Source: Spirochaetaceae bacterium (GTDB lineage: Bacteria; Spirochaetota; Spirochaetia; Treponematales; Breznakiellaceae). Taken from it: 5,801 nucleotides of DNA. The stretch lies in the NCBI GenBank assembly GCA_031273985.1, contig JAISQV010000247.1, positions 1-5,801 on the forward strand, given 5' to 3'. Below, one piece after another: positions 1 through 4,226 of the stretch; the first letter of the stretch is position 1; each line of letters starts with the position of its first letter. The notes beneath the pieces were generated by a model. It did not search any database. It worked only from the letters and a program-made list of their open reading frames with translations, and was not told where the DNA came from. The position numbers and the translations under genes are program-made.

Positions 1-140
1 CGGAGCCGTATCACCACGGAAAGCTGGGGGTGCACGCAGGGAAAGTTCCGCGCAATGATCGTGTCAAAGGTGCCCACGATGGTAAGTTTGCCGGAATTTT
101 CCTGGGCAAAATCACAAAAGGTAAAAATTTCGGCTTTCAT
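1..140 (-). CDS. DUF6941-like protein, N-terminal part (runs off window)
   Basis: A minus-strand reading frame opens with ATG at 138-140 and stays open to the window edge, giving 46 residues that begin MKAEIFTFCDFAQENSGKLT and continue with a segment reading IVGTFDTIIARNFPCVHPQL. From memory this matches the start of the DUF6941 family, small bacterial proteins of unknown function that share a 'CD-A---GKL-I-G-FD-I-A--FP--HP' pattern. A good Shine-Dalgarno (GGGGA, complement of 149-153) lies 8 bases before the ATG. The gene starts 26 bases after the stop of the diguanylate cyclase on the same strand, so it is probably the third gene of that operon. No signal peptide or membrane segment is seen in the visible part. 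The frame is convincing; the family name is recalled, not searched, and no function should be assumed. Confidence 0.8.
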   Translation of the reverse strand, partial: MKAEIFTFCDFAQENSGKLTIVGTFDTIIARNFPCVHPQLSVVIRL

Positions 141-166
141 ATACTGTTTCCCCGGCCCGGTCCGCT

Positions 167-1336
167 TTACAGAGCCTCTTTGTCATGTTCCACAGTTTCG
201 ACCCCGCCGTCGTGGGCAGGGCGATCCTCCAAACCGCCGTGATAACTCACCACCCGGTTCCGGCCGGCCTTCTTGGCCTGGTACAGGGCCTTGTCCGCCC
301 GGTCCACCAGTTTGCGTATGATTTCACTGCTGCTCAGGGAAAAATTGGCGCCCTCCGGGGGCGCGTCAAATTCTTCGAGGGTCGTCATGGTAACGCCAAA
401 ACTTGCCGTAATGTGGACCGGCCCCGATTCCAGTTCCAGCGGCGCGGAGGCCAGATTCTTTCGCACCCGCTCGCAGACAATGTGCCCCGTTTCAAGGTCC
501 GTGCCCTGGAAGAAAAAGACAAATTCTTCCCCGCCGTAGCGGCCCATAAAGTCCATCTTCCGGAGATAGGCGGACATTACCTTTACCACGTGCCGGAGCG
601 CCTCGTCGCCGGCCAGGTGGTCGTGGCGGTCGTTGAATAACTTGAAGTGGTCTATGTCCATGATCGCCAGGCAGCATATCCTATTCTGCGTGATCGCCGC
701 CTGAAGCTCAATGGTGGCCCGCTCAATGAAGGATCTGCGGTTAAGCGCCCCCGTAAGGGCATCGTGGCCTGCCAGGTAGCGGAAGCGGGATTCGCTTTCC
801 TGCAGGGCCTCCACCACGGAATCCCGCTGGCTGACTTCCTGCTGGAGATTCTCCGTCATGGAAAGCAGCTTTTCTTCCTTTTCCCGCAGCTCCTTCAGGG
901 CCATGTCCAGTTGCTGCACCATGCGGTTGAAGGTATCGGAGAAGGCCCCCATGGAACGGCTTTGGGGGGTCATGTCCCCCTGCCTTACTATCTGGATCCG
1001 CCAAATGATGTGGCGCAGGTTGGACTGAAAGGCTTTCAGGTAGCCCGGCAGTATGCCCCGGGACTCGATGTTCTGCTCCAGCTCCCAGCTTGTATAGGAT
1101 TTCATCACCTGGCGTATTTCCGCAAGTTCCCGGTGAATCTCCCGGAGCAGGGGAATGTCCGCCAGCGTATCGTCAAGTTCGGGGATCCTTGGCTGGTGCA
1201 GGAGTTCCCATATATGCCGCAGGGCGCGGTATTCTTCCGGGGCGGTGTCAGGGCCGGCGTCTTTCCGGGGAAGGTCTTTTTCTGAAGCGGCGGCATCTTT
1301 TACAAAGGCGTTCTCCACGCCATCCCTTTTTTCCAT
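167..1336 (-). CDS. Diguanylate cyclase, GGDEF domain with HAMP-like/coiled-coil N-terminus
   Basis: A 389-residue protein predicted to condense two GTP into the second messenger c-di-GMP. The GGDEF domain spans about 187-365: HDALTGALNRR (191-201), the metal-binding D227 in MDIDHFKLFND (226-236), the active-site loop GGEEF (268-272) and the closing ADKALYQAKKAGRNR (347-361). The inhibitory I-site RxxD is present as R259-K-M-D262, exactly five residues before GGEEF, so product feedback inhibition is likely. Residues about 95-145 resemble a HAMP-like linker (LKAFQSNLRHI ... GAFSDTFNRMVQQL), followed by a coiled coil at about 145-182. No membrane segment or signal peptide is visible, so it should be cytosolic and receive its input from a partner or through the N-terminal region. 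It starts 15 bases after the stop of the V4R gene with no strong Shine-Dalgarno, which suggests translational coupling. The acidic tail (366-389) matches nothing I recognise. Confidence 0.95.
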   Translation of the reverse strand: MEKRDGVENAFVKDAAASEKDLPRKDAGPDTAPEEYRALRHIWELLHQPRIPELDDTLADIPLLREIHRELAEIRQVMKSYTSWELEQNIESRGILPGYLKAFQSNLRHIIWRIQIVRQGDMTPQSRSMGAFSDTFNRMVQQLDMALKELREKEEKLLSMTENLQQEVSQRDSVVEALQESESRFRYLAGHDALTGALNRRSFIERATIELQAAITQNRICCLAIMDIDHFKLFNDRHDHLAGDEALRHVVKVMSAYLRKMDFMGRYGGEEFVFFFQGTDLETGHIVCERVRKNLASAPLELESGPVHITASFGVTMTTLEEFDAPPEGANFSLSSSEIIRKLVDRADKALYQAKKAGRNRVVSYHGGLEDRPAHDGGVETVEHDKEAL

Positions 1337-1351
1337 CTTCGAACCGGATAT

Positions 1352-1873
1352 TCAGGAGACCTTTGCCTCAAAGCGGCAGGTCCGGGCGCCGGTGCACCAG
1401 CAGTCTATTTCCCGCACGGAGAAGCCCTTGCCGGTGAAACACTCCAGAATGCCCTGGATGAAGCCCTCGTCGTAGACACAGACAACCTCCCGGGTATCCG
1501 GCAGGCCGGAGCAATCCAAATCCTCGTCAACGGTAAAAATGAAGCGGCCATCCCCGCTGTCGGCGGATTCCACCCGGAAAATGCCTATCCCCAGTTCGTC
1601 AAAGGCGTTCTGTATACGGGCGGACAGCTCCCCCAGACTCTTTGCCCCCGCCAGGTAGCGCTCGAAGAAGGACTTCCCCGACAGCACCCCGGCCTCCCGG
1701 AACAGGTCATCGGCGGTTTCCGTCCCGTAATGCTGCTCCAGAATATCCCGCAGGGTAAACTGGAAGAGGCGGTACGCCTCAACCCGCATGGTGGGCCCCA
1801 GGTTAGGGCGGGACAGGGCCATGTCCGCACCTACGGTATCTTCCCAGACAAAACGATACTTCCGTTTAGCCAT
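1352..1873 (-). CDS. V4R (4-vinyl reductase-type) small-molecule-binding domain protein
   Basis: A 173-residue protein. The core from about residue 55 to the end reads like a V4R domain: AGVLSGKSFFERYL (61-74), SLGELSARIQNAFDELGIGI (79-98), and a cysteine-rich end, C158-W-C160 followed by C166-R-F, which corresponds to the conserved cysteine cluster of the family. V4R domains bind small ligands and occur in BchJ-type proteins and in the sensor halves of XylR/DmpR-type regulators; whether this one binds a ligand, metal or haem is unknown. The chosen ATG (1871-1873) gives MAKRKYRFVW and is preceded by GGGGGTG (complement of 1878-1884) 4-6 bases away. A longer in-frame ATG at 1975 would add 34 residues read from purine-rich repeat DNA and cross the likely promoter, so it was rejected. 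It is the first gene of the leftward operon and is the natural input partner for the cyclase after it. That link is inference. Confidence 0.9.
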   Translation of the reverse strand: MAKRKYRFVWEDTVGADMALSRPNLGPTMRVEAYRLFQFTLRDILEQHYGTETADDLFREAGVLSGKSFFERYLAGAKSLGELSARIQNAFDELGIGIFRVESADSGDGRFIFTVDEDLDCSGLPDTREVVCVYDEGFIQGILECFTGKGFSVREIDCWCTGARTCRFEAKVS

Positions 1874-1877
1874 TTTG

Positions 1878-1903
1878 CACCCCCAGTTTTCAATGCTATC
1901 ATA
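1878..1903 (-). promoter_or_regulatory. Candidate promoter -10 and RBS of the V4R-cyclase operon
   Basis: On the minus strand TATGAT (complement of 1898-1903) matches the -10 consensus at 5 of 6 positions, and GGGGGTG (complement of 1878-1884) is a good ribosome-binding site just before the ATG at 1873. Transcription would begin near 1891 and give a leader of about 18 bases. No convincing -35 is seen 16-18 bases upstream, so an activator or an alternative sigma factor is possible, or the call may be wrong. Confidence 0.35.
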
Positions 1904-1932
1904 TCTGCGGGAAAAGCAACAGCCTTCGCCTT

Positions 1933-1970
1933 GGAGGAGGGTGGAGGGTGAAAGGAGGAGGGAAGAGGGG
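1933..1970. other. Polypurine tract
   Basis: Thirty-six of 38 plus-strand bases are purines (the exceptions are T1942 and T1949), built from repeated GGAGG and GAGGG words. The left half contains four closely spaced GG/GGG runs. It lies upstream of the V4R operon, beyond the candidate promoter. The tract could form unusual DNA or contain stray Shine-Dalgarno-like words; no function is shown. Confidence 0.6.
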
Positions 1971-1975
1971 CGCAT

Positions 1976-1992
1976 CCCCGCTTTCAGCGGGG
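1976..1992. repeat. Short perfect hairpin
   Basis: CCCCGCT (1976-1982) pairs with AGCGGGG (1986-1992) around the loop TTC. This is the first in a series of dyads filling the divergent intergenic region. There is no T-tract on either side, so it is not a standard terminator. Confidence 0.6.
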
Positions 1993-1995
1993 ACC

Positions 1996-2047
1996 GGGCT
2001 ATCGCTGCAATCTTTTGGCTGCGCCAAAAGGATTTCCGCTCTATCCC
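1996..2047. repeat. Long imperfect hairpin (52 bases)
   Basis: A perfect 8-bp stem, CTTTTGGC (2012-2019) with GCCAAAAG (2023-2030) around loop TGC, sits on an imperfect lower stem. GGG (1996-1998) pairs with CCC (2045-2047), with further pairs at 2000-2001, 2004-2005, 2007 and 2009-2011. In total 19 pairs, five mismatches and one bulged G (2031). The right foot overlaps the first bases of the tandem repeat. It may fold as RNA or as a cruciform. I do not recognise a named element; it lacks the GTTRRRY/RYYYAAC core sites of integron attC sites. Confidence 0.55.
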
Positions 2048-2337
2048 TTGCGCGGAGGAGGCTGCCGCTCCGGTCCCAGCGCTTCACGCTGTGGCCGCTC
2101 CGCACCCCTCCTATCAGCCCCTTCGGGTCTGGCAATTATAGGAAAAATCCAAGTGCCGCTATACAGCGGCACGGAATTGTCCCTTGCGCGGAGGAGGCTG
2201 CCGCTCCGGTCCCAGCGCTTCACGCTGTGGCCGCTCCGCACCCCTCCTATCAGCCCCTTTTGGTCTGGCAATTATAGGAAAAATCCATGCGCCGCTATAC
2301 AGCAGCGCGGAATTGTCCCTTGCGCGGAGGAGGCTGC
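2045..2337. repeat. 136-bp tandem direct repeat, 2.15 copies
   Basis: Copy 1 is 2045-2180, copy 2 is 2181-2316, and a truncated third copy (2317-2337) stops after CCCTTGCGCGGAGGAGGCTGC. The full copies differ at six positions (2124, 2125, 2152, 2154, 2168 and 2171 in copy 1), about 96% identity; the first 79 bases of the unit are identical. Each unit holds two hairpins. The first is GGTCCCAGCG-CTTCA-CGCTGTGGCC (2072-2096 and 2208-2232; one mismatch and one G-T pair). The second has loop ATAC (2153-2172 and 2289-2308). In the second, a T-A pair (2154/2171) becomes C-G (2290/2307), a compensatory change, while another pair becomes C-A. The unit length is not a multiple of three and reading frames in it show no protein-like conservation, so it is non-coding repetitive DNA, perhaps REP/BIME-like. 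Origin and function are unknown. Confidence 0.92.
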
Positions 2338-2341
2338 TTTG

Positions 2342-2364
2342 GGAGTTTTGCGAAGCAAAACTCC
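2342..2364. repeat. Perfect 10-bp hairpin at repeat breakpoint
   Basis: GGAGTTTTGC (2342-2351) pairs perfectly with GCAAAACTCC (2355-2364) around loop GAA. It begins five bases after the third repeat copy is cut off, so it marks a junction between two different repetitive sequences. No T-tract follows on the plus strand. Confidence 0.75.
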
Positions 2365-2384
2365 GGGGAGAGAGCACGGGGCGT

Positions 2385-2467
2385 TGCGGGGTGTCCCCGC
2401 ACGGGGGTAGGCCGGGATCGCCGCCCGCTTGCGGGCGGAAGCCCGGCCGCAGGGGGCTCGGCCCCCT
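2385..2467 (-). repeat. Three-hairpin GC-rich composite element, copy 1
   Basis: Three adjacent dyads: TGCGGGG-TGT-CCCCGCA (2385-2401); a two-tier stem with GGCCGGG (2410-2416) pairing with CCCGGCC (2442-2448) around CCGCCCGC/GCGGGCGG (2421-2438); and AGGGGGC-TCG-GCCCCCT (2451-2467). Read on the minus strand it begins AGGGGGCCGAGCCCCCTGCG, identical over 20 bases to the start of the element at 5650 on the plus strand, and the order of hairpins is the same. The last dyad is followed on the plus strand by a weak T-rich stretch, so a terminator role is possible. However, no gene is known to end here, because the flanking genes diverge. Confidence 0.75.
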
Positions 2468-2500
2468 TCCTGCTTTTCTTCATCTTATTGCCTGTCAAAC

Positions 2501-2535
2501 TTTGTCTTGACAAAAGGGTAAAATGCGGCGACAAT
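2501..2535 (+). promoter_or_regulatory. Candidate promoter with overlapping operator-like dyad (DinB-type gene)
   Basis: TTGACA (2507-2512) is a perfect -35, and 17 bases later GACAAT (2530-2535) matches the -10 consensus at 4 of 6. Transcription would start near 2542 and leave a leader of about 17 bases holding GGAGG (2546-2550). A perfect dyad, TTTGTC-TT-GACAAA (2501-2514), covers the -35 and could be a repressor site. TAAAAT at 2519-2524 is a better -10 match but has no suitably placed -35. Confidence 0.45.
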
Positions 2536-2558
2536 ATGGGCCAGTGGAGGAAATCAAT

Positions 2559-3074
2559 ATGGACAAGGATTATTTTGAGGTGCTGGGGAAGTACAACAAG
2601 GGCGCGAACAGCAAGATGAACGAGGTGATAAAGGGCCTCGCCGAGGCGGATTGGGACAAGCAGTTCGACGGGTTTTTTAAATCGATACACGAATTGTGTT
2701 CCCATATTTTTATCGGGGATTATGTTTCGGTGAGGCGGTTCAAATCGCTGAAGAATTTCAAGAGCCTTACGGATGAATATTTCAGCAAGGAGTACGATTT
2801 TCGGGAAACGATGTTCAAGAGCATCGGCGAATATGTGCAAATGAGGGCGGAGCTGGACGACATTATTGCTGCGTTTCTCAGTGAGATGGCGGCTGAGGAT
2901 GTGAATAAGATAGTAACCTGGAACGGCCCCAACGGAAAAACCAACGAGAAGAGGCTGGGTATCTGCCTGTTGTCGCTTTTCAATCACGGGACGCATCACC
3001 GGGGGACTATTTCGGCGTACCTGGATATGCTGGGGAAGGACAACGACTACAGTAATTTGGCCCAGTATGGGTGA
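2559..3074 (+). CDS. DinB/YfiT-family putative metal-dependent protein
   Basis: A 171-residue, mainly helical protein. The DinB superfamily is a four-helix bundle that binds a metal through three histidines; members include thiol transferases and damage-inducible proteins of unknown activity. The expected ligands are visible: H49 in HELCSHIFIGDY (44-55) and the HxxxH pair H143/H147 in NHGTHHRGTISAYLDMLG (142-159), the family's signature near the C-terminus. No signal peptide or membrane segment is seen, so it should be cytosolic. The ATG at 2559 was chosen because GGAGG (2546-2550) lies 8 bases upstream. An upstream ATG at 2523 would start close to or before the predicted transcription start and adds residues of no family character. 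The name DinB here is the Bacillus-type family, not DNA polymerase IV. Substrate and regulation are unknown; the dyad over the promoter hints at a repressor. Confidence 0.88.
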   Translation: MDKDYFEVLGKYNKGANSKMNEVIKGLAEADWDKQFDGFFKSIHELCSHIFIGDYVSVRRFKSLKNFKSLTDEYFSKEYDFRETMFKSIGEYVQMRAELDDIIAAFLSEMAAEDVNKIVTWNGPNGKTNEKRLGICLLSLFNHGTHHRGTISAYLDMLGKDNDYSNLAQYG

Positions 3075-3096
3075 AGCGCCTGACAAAAAGGCGCTT
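3074..3096 (+). other. Hairpin after the DinB-type gene, possible attenuator
   Basis: AAGCGCC (3074-3080) pairs with GGCGCTT (3090-3096) around a nine-base loop containing five As, overlapping the last base of the stop codon. No T-run follows, so full rho-independent termination is unlikely. It may trim read-through or protect the transcript end before the next gene, which begins 30 bases later. Confidence 0.4.
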
Positions 3097-3125
3097 ATGC
3101 TGAGGCCCCGCTCCGAGGCTTCGGC

Positions 3126-3374
3126 ATGGATTTAACTGCCGTCATAACCGGAAGCGTGGCAATCCTGTCAGTTTTTGTGGGATTGCCCGTGACGGTGCTG
3201 TCATTTATAAACAAGTACCGGGAAAATAAAAACAAGGCTGAGCTGGAAAAGATAAAATATCAAAAAGAAATCCTCGAGCTCGAGATAGAGAAGGAAACCG
3301 TACAGCTAAAGAGGCTGGAAGCGGAAAACAGAAAGTACGATGAGCTATTGAAGCTGGAAGGCCGCCCGGAATAG
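3126..3374 (+). CDS. Small single-TM coiled-coil protein, function unknown
   Basis: An 82-residue protein not recognised beyond its architecture. Residues about 4-28 (TAVITGSVAILSVFVGLPVT onward) form one hydrophobic segment. It is followed by NKYRENKNK, a positive patch that would keep the rest in the cytosol, and then a highly charged helix (about 38-77, ELEKIKYQKEILELEIEKE onward) with leucine/isoleucine spacing typical of a coiled coil. It is therefore likely a membrane-anchored oligomer. GAGG (3115-3118) lies 7 bases before the ATG. The 51-base gap after the DinB-type gene suggests possible co-transcription, and the next gene begins 79 bases on and also encodes a coiled coil, but an interaction is only a guess. 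Codon choice resembles the DinB-type gene rather than the more GC-rich RNase gene. It could be a phage-type accessory or structural membrane protein; no toxin motif is evident. Confidence 0.75.
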   Translation: MDLTAVITGSVAILSVFVGLPVTVLSFINKYRENKNKAELEKIKYQKEILELEIEKETVQLKRLEAENRKYDELLKLEGRPE

Positions 3375-3407
3375 CCCCCGCCGCTCCTCCCTCCGGTTTG
3401 TATAAAT

Positions 3408-3436
3408 TTGACTGATCCCGCCGGAGACATTATTTT
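3408..3436 (+). promoter_or_regulatory. Candidate promoter of the PD-(D/E)XK-like gene
   Basis: TTGACT (3408-3413, 5 of 6) and TATTTT (3431-3436, 4 of 6) are separated by 17 bases. The start would fall near 3443, giving a very short leader that begins at the AGGAGG ribosome-binding site (3443-3448). An inverted CTCCGG (3391-3396) / CCGGAG (3421-3426) brackets the -35. This is suggestive only. Confidence 0.35.
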
Positions 3437-3453
3437 GAAGACAGGAGGAGTTT

Positions 3454-4122
3454 ATGGCAGCGACAACTCACGAGCCGCAGCGGGGTTTGACCTTTGACGA
3501 TGTATGGGCGGCATTGATGGAACTGCGGGAAGAGCAAAGAGAGGGCTACCGGCAAATGAAGGAAGCCCGGGAAGAAATGGACCGGCAAATGCAGAAAGAC
3601 CGGGAAGCCCGGGAAGAGGCGGACCGGCAAATGCGGGAGGCCCGGGAAGAGGCGGACCGGCGAATGCAGAAAGACCGGGAAGAGGCGGACCGGCGAATAG
3701 GCAGGCTGGGAAACCGGCTCGGCGATCTGATCGAGCATCTTACCGCCGCCAATCTCCTCGAAAAATTCCAGGACCTGGGTTATACGTTTACCCAGATATC
3801 CCAGAATATTAAAATCAAGAATCCGGACAAACGCATCCTCGCGGAAATTGATATGCTGCTGGAAAACGGCGACTACGCCATGGCGGTGGAGGTCAAATCC
3901 CGGTTAACCCTGATGGACGTGCAGGAACACATACGCCGTATGGAGACACTCCGGGCCCATGCCGATGCGCGCAATGATACCCGGAAGTATGTGAGCAGCG
4001 TGTCCGGGGCGCTGGTTGACGGGAATGCCCGGGATTTTGCGCTGAACAAGGGGATCTATGTGATAGAACACAGCGGTGATACGGTGCGGATCCGCGCCCC
4101 GCAAAAAGTACGGACCTGGTAA
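3454..4122 (+). CDS. Coiled-coil plus PD-(D/E)XK nuclease-like protein (DUF3782-type)
   Basis: A 222-residue protein in two parts. Residues about 20-95 are an extremely charged coiled coil rich in R, E, D and Q (LREEQREGYRQMKEAREE and on) with an 11-residue repeat. Residues about 96-213 look like the PD-(D/E)XK fold as seen in DUF3782-type proteins: a helix (NLLEKFQDLGY), then the strand with D133 (ILAEIDMLLENGDY), the E146-V-K148 strand (AMAVEVKSRL) and the helix DVQEHIRRME; D133/E146/K148 form the expected catalytic set. It ends with KGIYVIEHSGDTVRI. The family is predicted to be nuclease-like, but its activity and target are not known, and many members may act in DNA repair or as selfish restriction-type genes. 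The start is supported by AGGAGG (3443-3448) 5 bases upstream. No signal peptide or TM is present. From memory, spirochaete genomes carry many paralogues of this type. Confidence 0.85.
   Translation: MAATTHEPQRGLTFDDVWAALMELREEQREGYRQMKEAREEMDRQMQKDREAREEADRQMREAREEADRRMQKDREEADRRIGRLGNRLGDLIEHLTAANLLEKFQDLGYTFTQISQNIKIKNPDKRILAEIDMLLENGDYAMAVEVKSRLTLMDVQEHIRRMETLRAHADARNDTRKYVSSVSGALVDGNARDFALNKGIYVIEHSGDTVRIRAPQKVRTW
3566..3694 (+). repeat. In-frame 33-bp (11-residue) repeat encoding coiled coil
   Basis: The core CCCGGGAAGAGGCGGACCGG recurs at 3608, at 3641 and, with its first base changed to A, at 3674: spacing is exactly 33 bases. A more diverged copy starts at 3566, 42 bases before the next, i.e. 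with three extra codons. The peptide unit is EADR(Q/R)(M/I)xxxRE-like. Eleven-residue periodicity fits a hendecad coiled coil. The near-identity of units at DNA level points to recent slippage or unequal crossing over, so the number of units may vary between strains. Confidence 0.85.
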
Positions 4123-4129
4123 GACCCCC

Positions 4130-4160
4130 GGCGGAAAGCCCGGACGGGCCTGTTCCCGCC
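4130..4160 (+). terminator. GC-rich nested dyad, weak terminator candidate
   Basis: GGCGG (4130-4134) pairs with CCGCC (4156-4160) around an inner GCCC-GGAC-GGGC hairpin (4138-4149), starting eight bases after the stop codon of the nuclease-like gene. There is no T-run behind it, so intrinsic termination is doubtful. Confidence 0.3.
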
Positions 4161-4192
4161 CCGCAGCCCGCCAACCCGCCCCGGAAACCGCT

Positions 4193-4226
4193 TTGAAAAT
4201 TCTCGATTCCGGGTTATCCTCTCTTC
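4193..4226 (+). promoter_or_regulatory. Candidate promoter for a leaderless RNase mRNA
   Basis: TTGAAA (4193-4198, 5 of 6 to the -35) and TATCCT (4215-4220, 4 of 6 to the -10) are 16 bases apart. Six bases separate the -10 from the ATG at 4227, so transcription would begin at or next to the A of the start codon. The bases just before the ATG (CCTCTCTTC) are pyrimidines and cannot act as a Shine-Dalgarno, which agrees with a leaderless transcript. Confidence 0.35.

Noticed and set aside
1874..1975. 34-residue N-terminal extension of the V4R protein from an ATG at 1975
   Set aside because: The extension reads through the polypurine tract and the likely promoter and has no domain character, while the ATG at 1873 has a good ribosome-binding site and a typical soluble N-terminus.
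2045..2337. CRISPR array
   Set aside because: The 136-bp units abut directly with no unique spacers, and the unit is far longer than CRISPR repeats.
1996..2467. Integron attC sites or insertion-sequence ends
   Set aside because: No GTTRRRY/RYYYAAC core pairs, no transposase or integrase fragment, and no target-site duplication could be identified around the dyads.
1899..2510. Several overlapping open frames of 72-131 codons on both strands
   Set aside because: They are translations of the palindromic repeats in arbitrary frames. The unit length of 136 shifts frame between copies, differences fall without regard to codons, and no ribosome-binding sites are well placed.
2295..3086. 263-codon minus-strand frame opposite the DinB-type gene
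   Set aside because: It is a shadow: the plus-strand gene has a recognisable family signature and a strong ribosome-binding site, and the antisense frame continues into repeat DNA.
3126..4122. Toxin-antitoxin pair formed by the small TM protein and the nuclease-like protein
   Set aside because: The genes are 79 bases apart with a separate candidate promoter, and neither has a known toxin or antitoxin motif.
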